A stretch of DNA of 56,721 bases from Clostridia bacterium (lineage in GTDB: Bacteria > Bacillota > Clostridia > Christensenellales > UBA1242): positions 1 through 56,721 of the forward strand of contig JAEDFU010000008.1 of assembly GCA_016297915.1 (NCBI GenBank). Reading direction: 5' to 3'. The notes under the pieces were generated by a model. It had not been told where the DNA came from. It ran no database searches and saw nothing but the letters and a program-made list of their open reading frames with translations. The translations under genes and the position numbers were made by a program. This document shows positions 44,101-52,508 of this stretch, piece by piece. Positions within the stretch are counted from its first letter, which is position 1, and each line of letters opens with the position of its first letter.

Positions 44101-44129
44101 TTGCATAATTTGTGAAATTGTGGTAATAT
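44101..44129 (+). promoter_or_regulatory. Extended -10 promoter of the Asp23/nusB group
   Basis: TTGCAT (44101-44106), 17 nt and TAATAT (44124-44129) preceded by TGG. It provides vegetative transcription downstream of the sporulation operon. Confidence 0.6.
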
Positions 44130-44170
44130 ATCTTAAAGTGAGAGTTTATTTAATTTGAGGAAATAGAATT

Positions 44171-44548
44171 ATGATGTACGATAACAAAAGTAATATCAAA
44201 AAACAAGCCAAAGGAAATGTAACCTATGGCAGTAATATAGTGCTATCTGTAATCAATCTTGCCACCAAGGAAATTGCTGGTGTTAGTAGCATTGTAACCA
44301 AGTTTAGTTCGGCACTCAAGAGATGGTTTAGCAATAACTATTATGAGGGTGTTAAGGTTACATACAACAAGGATGCAATGAATGTAGATGTTTACATCAA
44401 TGTTTGCTTTGGTTATAATGTAACAGAGGTTGCTTACAGGGTACAAGAAAATATCAAAAATAGTTTGTCAGGCATGATTGATATTAAGATTAATCGTATT
44501 AATGTACATGTTTTGGGAGTTGAATTTCCTAAGGATGAACTTATATAA
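44171..44548 (+). CDS. Asp23/Gls24 family protein (YqhY-like)
   Basis: A 125-aa protein of the Asp23 family. The core has GSNIVLSVINLATKEIAGVSSI and the DVYINVCFGYNVTEVAYRVQ segment that define it. In Bacillus the homologue YqhY sits beside nusB and affects fatty-acid synthesis control; position here is the same. GAGG lies before the first ATG; an ATG codon also follows immediately. Confidence 0.9.
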   Translation: MMYDNKSNIKKQAKGNVTYGSNIVLSVINLATKEIAGVSSIVTKFSSALKRWFSNNYYEGVKVTYNKDAMNVDVYINVCFGYNVTEVAYRVQENIKNSLSGMIDIKINRINVHVLGVEFPKDELI

Positions 44549-44554
44549 AAAACT

Positions 44555-44583
44555 AACCCTTGAATTCCAAGGGTTTGTTTCTT
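44555..44583 (+). terminator. Terminator-like hairpin before nusB
   Basis: AACCCTTG (44555-44562) pairs with CAAGGGTT (44568-44575), followed by a T-rich tail broken by G and C. It may attenuate rather than fully stop transcription into nusB. Confidence 0.55.
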
Positions 44584-44600
44584 TTAAATAGGAGTGAATT

Positions 44601-44987
44601 ATGAGTAGAAAAAAGAGTAGAGAATATGCTTTTAGATTGGTGTTTGAAAAGTTCTTTCACGAACCAGACACAAACTTTCCTGATGACATGGAGGATATTG
44701 TTCTTGAAGAAGAGGACAGAGACTTTGTAAACCACCTTATTGGCGGGATTAATCAAAACTATGATAGCATTATGGAGACAATCAAAACAAATACTGTAGG
44801 ATACGAACTTGAGAGAATTTACAAGATAGACTTGGCAATCTTGGTTCTTGCTGTGTTTGAATTGAAATATGATGATACGCCCAAAAATGTCGTTATTAAC
44901 GAGGCTATTGAATTATCCAAAAAATATTCAACTGACAAGAGTTATAGTTTTATAAATGGAGTACTTGCAAAGATAGTAAATGAGTGA
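44601..44987 (+). CDS. nusB: Transcription antitermination factor NusB
   Basis: A 128-aa all-helical protein that acts on rRNA operons with S10. Motifs KKSREYAFRLVFE at the N-terminus and YKIDLAILVLAVFELKYDD near residue 70, with INEAIELSKKYS after it, are typical. AGGAG precedes the ATG. It overlaps xseA by 8 nt, the conserved nusB-xseA-xseB order. Confidence 0.95.
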   Translation: MSRKKSREYAFRLVFEKFFHEPDTNFPDDMEDIVLEEEDRDFVNHLIGGINQNYDSIMETIKTNTVGYELERIYKIDLAILVLAVFELKYDDTPKNVVINEAIELSKKYSTDKSYSFINGVLAKIVNE

Positions 44988-46143
44988 TAATTACTTTTCG
45001 GTCGCACAAATTAATAGTTATATCAAAAATATTTTTGAAGCAGAAATTATGCTCCAAAATATTTGTGTGTATGGAGAAGTAAGTTCTTACAATGTATCAA
45101 ATGGCATTGCGTACTTTAATATCAAAGACGAAAGCGGTCTGCTTTCTTGTGTGCTATTTGGTGCAAAAAATTTTGATACGCCAAATATTGGAGATGTAAT
45201 TCTTGTCAAGGGTGGCATGAGTTATTATGCCAAGGGTGGCAAGTTATCTTTTAATGCAACATCAATAATGCCATATGGCAAGGGGCTTTTGTACGAAAAG
45301 TTTTTGAAACTCAAGGCTAAACTTCAAGAGCTTGGATATTTTGATGAAGCTCGAAAAAGACCTGTTCCAAAGAGAGTCAGAAGAATTGGCGTTGTAAGCA
45401 GTCCAACTGGAGCAGTTATTAGGGATATAATTGATGTAACACATCGTAGGAATGACACTATAGATATTGTTTTGTATCCTGTCAAGGTTCAGGGTGTTGG
45501 TGCAGATGCAGAGATTAGCCAAGGGATTAAATTCTTTTCGGATTACGAAAAAGTCGATGTAATTATAGTTGCTCGTGGCGGTGGCAGTGCTGAGGACTTA
45601 GAGCCGTTTAATAGCGAGATAGTTGCAAATGCAACCTTTGAGTCAAAAAAACCAGTTGTTTCAGCCGTTGGTCATGAGACGGACTTTACGATAATTGATT
45701 TTGTTGCAGACCTTAGAGCGCCGACACCGTCTGCAGCTGCAGAACTTGTTGCTTGGCGAAAAGATTTGGAGATTGAAAATATTGCTAAATATACTCTATC
45801 TATAGAGAAAAATCTCAAAAATAAATTTACATTTATTCAAAAAGATATTGACATATTTTATGAAAAATTAGATAATATTGCATCAAACAAAATCATGAAA
45901 CAAACTATTGTTTTGGATAGGTTTGTAGTCAGATTGCAAGAATTTGAAAATATTGTTGACAAAAAAACAACTACTTTGGACAAATATAATCTTAGTCTAA
46001 TTGGAAGTAATCCCGAAAAGATATCCAAAATGGGTTATAGCAAGGTTTTTCAAGACGGCAAGGTTATAAATAGCGTCAAAAAATTAAAAGACGGAAAAAT
46101 TATTGTGTCAATGATAGACGGACAAATTGAAAGTAAAATTTAG
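44980..46143 (+). CDS. xseA: Exodeoxyribonuclease VII large subunit
   Basis: A 387-aa catalytic subunit degrading single-stranded DNA. N-terminal OB-fold (YGEVSSYNVSNGIAYFNIKD), then the catalytic domain with GVVSSPTGAVIRDI, VARGGGSAEDLEPFNSE and VGHETDFTIIDFVADLRAPT. The C-terminal coiled coil is shorter than in longer homologues (around 450 aa). It overlaps nusB. Confidence 0.95.
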   Translation: MSDNYFSVAQINSYIKNIFEAEIMLQNICVYGEVSSYNVSNGIAYFNIKDESGLLSCVLFGAKNFDTPNIGDVILVKGGMSYYAKGGKLSFNATSIMPYGKGLLYEKFLKLKAKLQELGYFDEARKRPVPKRVRRIGVVSSPTGAVIRDIIDVTHRRNDTIDIVLYPVKVQGVGADAEISQGIKFFSDYEKVDVIIVARGGGSAEDLEPFNSEIVANATFESKKPVVSAVGHETDFTIIDFVADLRAPTPSAAAELVAWRKDLEIENIAKYTLSIEKNLKNKFTFIQKDIDIFYEKLDNIASNKIMKQTIVLDRFVVRLQEFENIVDKKTTTLDKYNLSLIGSNPEKISKMGYSKVFQDGKVINSVKKLKDGKIIVSMIDGQIESKI

Positions 46144-46151
46144 GGGAAATT

Positions 46152-46358
46152 ATGGATTTTGAAAAAAAACTAAATGAATTGCAAGAAATATGCGGTCAAA
46201 TGGAAGACGAAAACTTGTCGCTTAGCAAGGGGTTGGAACTTTATGAAAAGGGTGTAACGATTGCCAAAGAATGTTATCAAGAATTGAATAGTGTCAAAGG
46301 CAAGGTTACAGTAATCAAACAAGACTTAGACAAATTCAAAGAAGATTTATTAGACTAG
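46152..46358 (+). CDS. xseB: Exodeoxyribonuclease VII small subunit
   Basis: A 68-aa helical protein. FEKKLNELQEICGQMEDENL and LSKGLELYEKGVTIAKECYQ match XseB. It starts 8 nt after xseA, which it regulates. Confidence 0.94.
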   Translation: MDFEKKLNELQEICGQMEDENLSLSKGLELYEKGVTIAKECYQELNSVKGKVTVIKQDLDKFKEDLLD

Positions 46359-46366
46359 GAGAAATT

Positions 46367-48049
46367 ATGAAACTAACAGAAATGTTTTTTAGGACATTTA
46401 GAGAAGATCCAGCAAATGCAGAGATTAATAGTCACAAGTTGCTTGTAAGAGCTGGATATATTAAGCAAATGGGCAATGGCATCTTTACTTATTTGCCATT
46501 GGGACTAAGAGTGCTTGAAAATATCAAAAAAGTTATAAGAGAAGAGATGAATGGTGCTGGGGCAATTGAACTACAAATGCCAATTTTGTTGCCTCAAGAG
46601 ATATATGCTCACAGACTAAATACTTTTGGCAATACTATGTACAAATTGAAAGATAGTACTGGCAAAGACTATTGTTTAGGACCAACTCACGAAGAGCCTT
46701 TTACATACTTGGTCAAAGAGAGTATCAATAGTTACAAACAACTCCCAATCACTCTATATCAAATTCAAAACAAATATCGTGATGAAATCAGAGCAAGATT
46801 TGGATTGCAAAGAGCCAAAGAATTTATAATGAAAGACGCATATTCGTTTGATACAAGTGAGGCTGGACTAGACATTTCGTTTGGCAAAATGAAAAATGCC
46901 TATACAAACATCTTTACAAGACTTGGTCTTGACTTTGTGCCAGTAGAGGCAGACAATGGTGTAATGGGTGGTTCTGGCTCGACAGAGTTTATGGTTAAGG
47001 CAGATATTGGTGAGGATGAACTACTTGTTTGTGACTGTGGATTTGGTGCAAATGTCGAAAAGGCTGAATGTGTTGAGGATGATAGGGACAATTCAAATAC
47101 TATTAAGTTTACAAGAGAAATGGTACATACTCCTCATGTAAAGACTATTGATGAGTTGACTGAATTTTTGCACACAGATAATACTAACTTTGTCAAAGCG
47201 GTTGTTTATTCGTCAGACAAGGGTGTGGTTGTTGCACTTTGTCGTGGGGATAGAGAGATTGAAGAAGTTAAACTCAAAAACAATTTGGGTGTAATTAGTC
47301 TTGAAATGGCTACTCCAGAGCAAATTATGGCAATTGGCTCATGTGCAGGATTCGTTGGTGCAATTGATCTAAAAGACGCAATTGTAATTGCAGATAATGA
47401 TGTTAAACATATGGTTAACTTTGTAATCGGTGCAAATTTGCAAGATTATCACTACATCAATGCAAACCTTGATGATTTGCATATTGATTACTTTGCTGAT
47501 ATCAAAAAGATGCAGGCTGGAGATAAATGTCCTCACTGTGGCAGACCTGTTAAGGTTGTTAGAGGAATAGAGGTTGGACATATATTCAAACTTGGAACAA
47601 GATATACTAAACAACTTGAATGTAAGTTCTTAGACGAACAGGGCAAGTCTCAGTATATGATAATGGGTTGTTATGGAATTGGTGTAAGCAGAACTCTAAG
47701 TGCCTTGGTTGAGCAAAACTGTGACGAAAAGGGAATTGCATGGCCAGAGATTGTTGCTCCATACAAACTAGAAATCGTTATCGCTAATAACAAAGATGAA
47801 AATCAAGTTAAACTTGCAAACAAACTATATCAAGAGTTGAATACCAAAGAAGATATTGTTTTGCTTGATGACCGAAATGAGAGTTTTGGTGTAAAACTTA
47901 ACGACGCTGAGCTTATTGGTGTGCCTTACATTGTCATTGTCGGTCGTGGGGCAGTAGACAATAAGATTGAGTTTATCAAGAGAAAAGACCTGAGCAAAAT
48001 CGATGTAGATGCTACCGAATTTGTGAGTGTCTACAATCAAAAAGCGTAA
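46367..48049 (+). CDS. proS: Prolyl-tRNA synthetase
   Basis: A 560-aa bacterial-type class II enzyme. Motif 1/2 region: GNGIFTYLPLGLRV, then PITLYQIQNKYRDEIRARFG and RAKEFIMKDAYSFD. The central INS editing domain (about residues 220-380) is present, motif 3 is CYGIGVSRTLSALVEQ, and a HGTP anticodon domain ends the protein. AGGAG precedes the ATG. In Bacillus proS lies between rseP and polC; here it follows xseB. Confidence 0.97.
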   Translation: MKLTEMFFRTFREDPANAEINSHKLLVRAGYIKQMGNGIFTYLPLGLRVLENIKKVIREEMNGAGAIELQMPILLPQEIYAHRLNTFGNTMYKLKDSTGKDYCLGPTHEEPFTYLVKESINSYKQLPITLYQIQNKYRDEIRARFGLQRAKEFIMKDAYSFDTSEAGLDISFGKMKNAYTNIFTRLGLDFVPVEADNGVMGGSGSTEFMVKADIGEDELLVCDCGFGANVEKAECVEDDRDNSNTIKFTREMVHTPHVKTIDELTEFLHTDNTNFVKAVVYSSDKGVVVALCRGDREIEEVKLKNNLGVISLEMATPEQIMAIGSCAGFVGAIDLKDAIVIADNDVKHMVNFVIGANLQDYHYINANLDDLHIDYFADIKKMQAGDKCPHCGRPVKVVRGIEVGHIFKLGTRYTKQLECKFLDEQGKSQYMIMGCYGIGVSRTLSALVEQNCDEKGIAWPEIVAPYKLEIVIANNKDENQVKLANKLYQELNTKEDIVLLDDRNESFGVKLNDAELIGVPYIVIVGRGAVDNKIEFIKRKDLSKIDVDATEFVSVYNQKA

Positions 48050-48064
48050 TATGGGACGCATAAT

Positions 48065-48086
48065 AATATAATATAATATAATATAA
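48065..48086. repeat. AATAT short tandem repeat
   Basis: About 4.4 copies of the 5-nt unit AATAT, just after proS. It opens a 520-nt non-coding stretch (48050-48572) that is very AT-rich; its second half carries the argR control region. Copy number may vary between strains. Confidence 0.8.
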
Positions 48087-48370
48087 GATTAATAACAAAA
48101 ATGCTTTGATAGTTGTTCTTAGTTAAATTAATTATATTTAACTTTGGATAAACACAAGTCAAAGTATTTTTTTTAAGTTATACTTTTGGATTATGCAAGA
48201 GTCGGTGAATAAACCAAGAATAAAAAAATTTTTATTGTAGTTATTAAAAAATAAAATATTAATTTTGTGTGATTATTTATGCAAAAATTATGCATAAGTA
48301 GGGGATTTTGGTGTCCAATTTTTAAAAATATGTTTAAAAAATGGCTAAAATAGGCGAGTATACAAAAAAT

Positions 48371-48448
48371 TGCATAAATATACATTTTGAAAAATCATCA
48401 TGCATAATCATGAATTTTTATAAATAAAAAAATGAATAAATATTCAAA
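48371..48448. promoter_or_regulatory. Cluster of ARG-box-like sites upstream of argR
   Basis: AATGAATAAATATTCAAA (48431-48448) fits the ARG-box core TGAAT-WWWW-ATTCA perfectly. Two weaker sites lie upstream at 48371-48384 (TGCATAAATATACA) and 48411-48424 (TGAATTTTTATAAA), each with two mismatches. They end about 7 nt before the -35 of the argR promoter, suggesting autoregulation by arginine-bound ArgR. AT-richness makes the weaker sites uncertain. Confidence 0.6.
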
Positions 48449-48454
48449 AACCCC

Positions 48455-48483
48455 TTGCATAAAGATTAAAGTTGTTGTATAAT
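48455..48483 (+). promoter_or_regulatory. argR: Promoter of argR
   Basis: TTGCAT (48455-48460), 17 nt and TATAAT (48478-48483). The best ARG box lies just upstream. Confidence 0.8.
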
Positions 48484-48490
48484 TATTGCA

Positions 48491-48534
48491 ATCACGGAAA
48501 AGTGATAGAAGATAATTGCTTGGTGGAAGCAATT
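48491..48534 (+). promoter_or_regulatory. Two hairpins in the argR leader
   Basis: ATCAC-ggaaaa-GTGAT (48491-48506) and AATTGCTT-ggtgg-AAGCAATT (48514-48534) are perfect stems between the promoter and the start codon. The second is followed by GTTTTC, too short a T run for a strong terminator. They may protect the message or attenuate it. Confidence 0.45.
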
Positions 48535-48572
48535 GTTTTCAAACAAATTAATTACATTTTGAGGTGGATAAA

Positions 48573-49025
48573 ATGGCTCGTAATTCAAGGCAATCAAAGA
48601 TACTAGAATTGATTTCTACTAATGAAATAGAAACTCAAGAAGAACTAGTGTCATCACTAAAAGATGCAAACTTTGATGTAACTCAGGCAACTATCAGTAG
48701 AGATATTAAGGAATTGGGACTTATCAAAATCTTGACTGATAGCAAAAAATACAAATACGCCGTTGTGAGTTCGTCTGTTCAAGCATTATCAAACAAGTGC
48801 TTAAACATTTTCAAAGAGTGTGTTATCTCAGTAAAATCTGCAATGAATTTGACTATCGTCAAGGTAATCAAAGGAACTGCAGGAATGGTAAGCAATCTAA
48901 TAGACCAATTATCTATGTCACAAATCTTAGGCTGTACTTATGGGGATGATACAGTCATGGTAATCACATCTGATCAAGATGATGCATACTTTGTGAGAGA
49001 CAAATTGAATTCGTTACTTAATTAG
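48573..49025 (+). CDS. argR: Arginine repressor
   Basis: A 150-aa hexameric regulator. The N-terminal winged helix contains TQEELVSSLKDANFDVTQAT and ISRDIKELGLIK; the C-terminal arginine-binding domain has GTAGMVSNLIDQL and GDDTVMVI. A GTG at 48564 lies inside the ribosome binding site GAGGTGG, so the ATG at 48573 is preferred. The argR-recN-spoIVB order is conserved in Bacillota. No arginine biosynthesis gene is in the window. Confidence 0.95.
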   Translation: MARNSRQSKILELISTNEIETQEELVSSLKDANFDVTQATISRDIKELGLIKILTDSKKYKYAVVSSSVQALSNKCLNIFKECVISVKSAMNLTIVKVIKGTAGMVSNLIDQLSMSQILGCTYGDDTVMVITSDQDDAYFVRDKLNSLLN

Positions 49026-49042
49026 TTTGTTTGTTGTTTTTG

Positions 49043-49074
49043 AAAAATACAATTTTTTAATTGTATTTTTTTTT
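49043..49074 (+). terminator. Terminator after argR
   Basis: AAAAATACAATT (49043-49054) pairs with AATTGTATTTTT (49059-49070) around four T and continues into a T run. The -35 of the recN promoter starts at its end. Confidence 0.85.
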
Positions 49075-49100
49075 GACTTAGTTTAAAATACTTGTGTAAT
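49073..49100 (+). promoter_or_regulatory. Promoter of recN
   Basis: TTGACT (49073-49078), 16 nt and TGTAAT (49095-49100), five of six matches each. It overlaps the end of the argR terminator. Confidence 0.7.
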
Positions 49101-49120
49101 TATATTTCAAAAGGACAAAT

Positions 49121-50824
49121 ATGTTAGAGACTATCAAAATTACTAATCTAGCACTGATTAGCAAATCTCAAGTGGATTTTGGGAGTGGCTTTAATGTGCT
49201 TACTGGTGAGACTGGTGCGGGAAAATCTTTGCTTGTGGACGCACTGCTTTTTTTGAATGGTTCGAGAGCAGACAAAACTCTTATCAAGACCGGCTGTGAT
49301 TTTGCACGAGTTGAGGGAGTATTTGATGTTGATACAAATAATTCAAAACTAAATGATATCTTAAGTTCGGTTGGAATTGAAAACGAGGGGACACTACTTA
49401 TCTCGAGATATTTTTCGCTCAGTGGCAAAAACGAGTGTAGAATCAATGGCGAGATTATTACTCTAAATATTTTGAGAAAAGTTACAAGCGAGATTATAGA
49501 CATCTTTGGGCAAAACGATAGTATGGCACTGCTTGACCCTAATAATCATCTCAAAATCATTGACGATTTGATTGCAGACAAACTGAGTCCTCACAAAGAT
49601 GAACTTGCTACAAAATTATCTGAGCTACATAGGATTAATTCGGATATATCTAGTCTTGGCGGAATTGACAAGGACAGAGAGAATAATATAAGACTACTTG
49701 AGTTTCAAATAAAGGAAATCGAAGATGCAGACTTGAAAGAAAACGAAGAGGATGAGCTCAAGTCTAAGATAAAGATTATGGAGAATAGCGAAAAGATTTA
49801 TTCGTCGTTATCTGAAACAGTTGAAGTTCTTGACGGCGAGTACTCCATATCTAATATGCTCAAAACTGCTATAAACTCACTAAATACAGCTATCAATTTT
49901 GACGATACTCTATCAAATGAAAAAGATAGATTGTACTCGTGCAAGTACGAGATTGAAGATATTGTGTCTAATATTAGCGACAAACAAAATCAAATTCACT
50001 ATGACGAGAGAGAACTCGACCAACTAAACGATAGACTTACATATATTAAGGACTTAGAGCGAAAATATGGCAATACAATTGCAGATGTTCTTGAGTCAAA
50101 AAATAAGTTTGAAGATAGACTAAATATTCTTGTAAATGCTGACGAGGAGTTGCAAAGACTAACTCTTAATAAGTCTCACTTGTTAGATGAAATAGTTGCA
50201 ATTTGCAAGACTTTGCAAAATATTCGAAAAATCGAAGTTGTGGATTTTAAAAAATCTATTGAGACCGAACTTAAAAAACTTGGCATGAAAAACGCTCAAG
50301 TCGATGTTGAGTTCAAAAATGAAATAAATAAGGATAATATCGAAAAAATTGTAAACTCAGATGGTGCAGATAGTATTGAATATTTATTTAGTGCCAATTT
50401 GGGATTTGAGCCAAGACCACTCAGCAAAATTATATCAGGTGGCGAAATGAGTAGATTTATGCTTGCAATGAAATCTATTGCAAGTAGCAAATCATCTAAG
50501 ACTTGTATCTTTGATGAGATAGACACAGGTATTGGTGGTGAGATTGGCAATGCTATTGGCGAAAAAATTTGCGAAATCTCTCGAAATTGTCAAGTTATTT
50601 GTATTACTCACTTGGCACAAATTGCTTGCTTTGGAGATAATAACTATAAGATTGCCAAGTTTGACGAAAACGACAATACAATAACAACTGTAACTCTGCT
50701 TGACGACAAAGCCAAGGTTACTGAGATTGCAAGGATGCTTGGCAATTCGCAAAGTGAGAGCTCGCTTAAACTTAGCCAAGATATGCTGGATTCAGCAAGA
50801 GTATTCAAATCCAAACAAAATTAA
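49121..50824 (+). CDS. recN: DNA repair protein RecN
   Basis: A 567-aa SMC-like ATPase for double-strand-break repair. Walker A is LTGETGAGKSLLVDALLF near residue 32, long coiled coils fill about residues 160-370, and the ABC signature LSKIISGGEMSRFMLAMK with Walker B CIFDEIDTGIGG completes the head. AAAAGGA precedes the ATG. Confidence 0.96.
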   Translation: MLETIKITNLALISKSQVDFGSGFNVLTGETGAGKSLLVDALLFLNGSRADKTLIKTGCDFARVEGVFDVDTNNSKLNDILSSVGIENEGTLLISRYFSLSGKNECRINGEIITLNILRKVTSEIIDIFGQNDSMALLDPNNHLKIIDDLIADKLSPHKDELATKLSELHRINSDISSLGGIDKDRENNIRLLEFQIKEIEDADLKENEEDELKSKIKIMENSEKIYSSLSETVEVLDGEYSISNMLKTAINSLNTAINFDDTLSNEKDRLYSCKYEIEDIVSNISDKQNQIHYDERELDQLNDRLTYIKDLERKYGNTIADVLESKNKFEDRLNILVNADEELQRLTLNKSHLLDEIVAICKTLQNIRKIEVVDFKKSIETELKKLGMKNAQVDVEFKNEINKDNIEKIVNSDGADSIEYLFSANLGFEPRPLSKIISGGEMSRFMLAMKSIASSKSSKTCIFDEIDTGIGGEIGNAIGEKICEISRNCQVICITHLAQIACFGDNNYKIAKFDENDNTITTVTLLDDKAKVTEIARMLGNSQSESSLKLSQDMLDSARVFKSKQN

Positions 50825-50857
50825 GCAGTTATCCCAAGTTTTACCAACTAGAACTAC

Positions 50858-50886
50858 GCATAAAATAGGACTTTTTATACAAAATA
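50858..50886 (+). promoter_or_regulatory. Candidate forespore (sigma-G-like) promoter of spoIVB
   Basis: GCATA (50858-50862), 17 nt and CAAAATA (50880-50886) resemble the Bacillus sigma-G pattern GMATR-N17/18-CATWMTA with one -10 mismatch. Transcription would begin near 50893, at the loop of the recN terminator hairpin, so the transcript would omit its 5' arm. Forespore expression of spoIVB is established in Bacillus; this site is inferred. Confidence 0.45.
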
Positions 50887-50913
50887 CTTCTAAGTAATTT
50901 AGGAGTATTTTTT
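50881..50913 (+). terminator. recN terminator hairpin that holds the spoIVB ribosome binding site
   Basis: AAAATACTTCTAA (50881-50893) pairs with TTAGGAGTATTTT (50899-50911) with one G-U pair and a GTAAT loop, and is followed by T. The 3' arm contains AGGAG (50901-50905), the Shine-Dalgarno sequence of spoIVB. Read-through RNA from recN would hide this site. Confidence 0.75.
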
Positions 50914-50915
50914 GT

Positions 50916-52115
50916 ATGAAAAGGAAAAAAGTTGTACCAATAATACTTATATTTTTCTTTGCGATAGTATCAATTTTTTTTCCATATGACCTACTTTTTA
51001 GCCTCACAAACGATATGTTTGTAACACACGAAGAACTTGACGATATTCTAAAAAACGATTGGCTAATTTCGTCTCATGTAGTAAGCGTATCTGCTAAAGA
51101 CGATAACGATTTTGATAAATATATTATTAATTATAAGTTATTTAACTTATTTAATATCAAAAAACTCAAAGTTAATGTTGTAGACCCAGACAGATATTTT
51201 GCCGGTGGTGAGACTTTGGGGTTTTCGTTGCAATCTAAGGGAGTTATACTAATTGGTGGAAACTATATTCTATCCAAAAATGGAATTGAGAGACCATTTG
51301 AAAATAGTGGGCTCAAAACAGGAGATATTATCACCAAAATTGACGGAATAGAGATAAATAATGTAGAAGATATCTCCAAAATTCTCAAAAATTTTGAGGG
51401 TGGAAGTGTAAGCCTTACTGTTACTCGAAGTGGTGAGACTTTTGAGGTAGAAATTAGCCCAGCGCTAGATAGCATGACAAACACATACAAACTTGGGCTT
51501 TGGGTCAAAGAGGACGCAGTGGGGATAGGTACTTTGTCCTTTGTAAATGCAACGACCAAGAGATTTGGCTCGCTTGGCCATTCAATTAACGATAGTGAGA
51601 CCAATGAGTGTATCAAGGTTAGTGGTGGAAACATCTACGAAAGCAAAATTTTGGGTATCAAAAAAGGCAAAAGTGGCAAGGCTGGTGAACTAATTGGAAC
51701 ATTTAATAGAGAAAATGTAATAGGAACTGTTGACAAAAACTGTGAGTATGGTGTTTATGGTTTTGTGGATAGTGTAGAGACTATTACAAAAAACAAAACT
51801 GCCGTAGATATTGGAGGCAGACTTTCTGCCAAGCCTGGCAAAGCACAAATTCTTACTTGTCTTGACGGAGACGAAATCAAAGCTTATGATATTGAGATTA
51901 TCAAGACAAACTTTCAATCGGCTTGTAACGAGAAGAGTATGGTCTTGAGAGTTACAGACAAAAATCTTATTGCCAAGACCGGTGGAATTGTTCAAGGAAT
52001 GAGCGGAAGTCCAATTATCCAAGATGGCAAATTAATTGGTGCAGTCACTCATGTATTTGTAAACGATGCAACCAAGGGTTTTGGCATATATATCGACTGG
52101 ATGCTTGAGCAATAA
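50916..52115 (+). CDS. spoIVB: SpoIVB serine peptidase (stage IV sporulation protein B)
   Basis: A 399-aa S55-family protease secreted from the forespore to trigger sigma-K activation. An N-terminal membrane helix (VPIILIFFFAIVSIFFPYDL) is followed by a PDZ domain (about residues 120-185, with GLKTGDIITKIDGIEI) and the peptidase domain with GSLGHSI (catalytic His) and GMSGSPIIQDGKLIGAVTHV (catalytic Ser). spo0A, its usual downstream neighbour, is not present; a terminator follows. Confidence 0.95.
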   Translation: MKRKKVVPIILIFFFAIVSIFFPYDLLFSLTNDMFVTHEELDDILKNDWLISSHVVSVSAKDDNDFDKYIINYKLFNLFNIKKLKVNVVDPDRYFAGGETLGFSLQSKGVILIGGNYILSKNGIERPFENSGLKTGDIITKIDGIEINNVEDISKILKNFEGGSVSLTVTRSGETFEVEISPALDSMTNTYKLGLWVKEDAVGIGTLSFVNATTKRFGSLGHSINDSETNECIKVSGGNIYESKILGIKKGKSGKAGELIGTFNRENVIGTVDKNCEYGVYGFVDSVETITKNKTAVDIGGRLSAKPGKAQILTCLDGDEIKAYDIEIIKTNFQSACNEKSMVLRVTDKNLIAKTGGIVQGMSGSPIIQDGKLIGAVTHVFVNDATKGFGIYIDWMLEQ

Positions 52116-52146
52116 AAAATGAGCAGGGGTTATCTGCTCATTTTTT
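52114..52146. terminator. Terminator after spoIVB, probably bidirectional
   Basis: AAAAAATGAGCA (52114-52125) pairs with TGCTCATTTTTT (52135-52146). The A-rich and T-rich arms make it work on both strands, so it also ends the small - strand gene at 52159-52236. Confidence 0.92.
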
Positions 52147-52158
52147 GTTGATATATAT

Positions 52159-52236
52159 TTACATGCAGTGTCCTGCACCACTTGCACCCAATTGGCGAGT
52201 ATAATCTTTTATGTTTTCAATTTCTTTAAATGCCAT
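52159..52236 (-). CDS. Unrecognised 25-aa peptide
   Basis: A 25-codon gene starting with ATG at 52236 on the - strand. AAGGAGAA (52241-52248) lies 6 nt upstream, a near-perfect ribosome binding site. The peptide begins MAFKEIENIKDY and ends GASGAGHCM, with a helical charged N-half and a Gly-rich C-terminus with a single Cys. It has no signal sequence. The shared terminator at 52114-52146 follows. A -10-like TATAAA lies upstream with only a weak -35. The leader-plus-Gly-rich-core layout could suggest a modified peptide, but no maturation enzyme is nearby. I do not recognise the family. Confidence 0.6.
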   Translation of the reverse strand: MAFKEIENIKDYTRQLGASGAGHCM

Positions 52237-52325
52237 ATTGTTCTCCTTATAGGACTATTGCATGAAATTTTTATAAAGTAAAATAAATAGAACTTGAAAT
52301 TATCACATATTTTTGCGAAAAACCA

Positions 52326-52354
52326 TTGACAAATGGGTGATAAGTGGATATAAT
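52326..52354 (+). promoter_or_regulatory. Consensus promoter of infC-rpmI-rplT
   Basis: TTGACA (52326-52331), 17 nt and TATAAT (52349-52354), a perfect consensus vegetative promoter. It is the strongest in the window. Confidence 0.93.
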
Positions 52355-52377
52355 TGTCTTGTAGTTTAAAGAAGAAG

Positions 52378-52474
52378 ACCACTTCTCACCCATCGAATTT
52401 CGTTTTGATGTGGTAAATATAATAAATTTTATTTATTGTGAGGAGTGGGTAATTTGATGTTACTCACTTTTTTT
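52378..52474 (+). promoter_or_regulatory. L20-type leader with alternative terminator
   Basis: ACCACTTCTCACC (52378-52390) can pair with GTGAGGAGTGGGT (52438-52450) with wobble pairs, enclosing a CATCGAA/TTTGATG hairpin (about 52391-52410). The 3' part also forms a terminator, AGTGGGTAA (52444-52452) with TTACTCACT (52460-52468) and seven T. The two pairings exclude each other. In Bacillus L20 binds such a leader to cause early termination of infC-rpmI-rplT; the same control is inferred here. Confidence 0.8.
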
Positions 52475-52508
52475 AATCTATAAAAATATTTTTTGGGGGT
52501 ATACCACT

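Noticed and set aside
48191..48385. 64-aa hydrophobic - strand reading frame upstream of argR
   Set aside because: No ribosome binding site; composition follows the AT-rich non-coding DNA and it overlaps the ARG-like sites.
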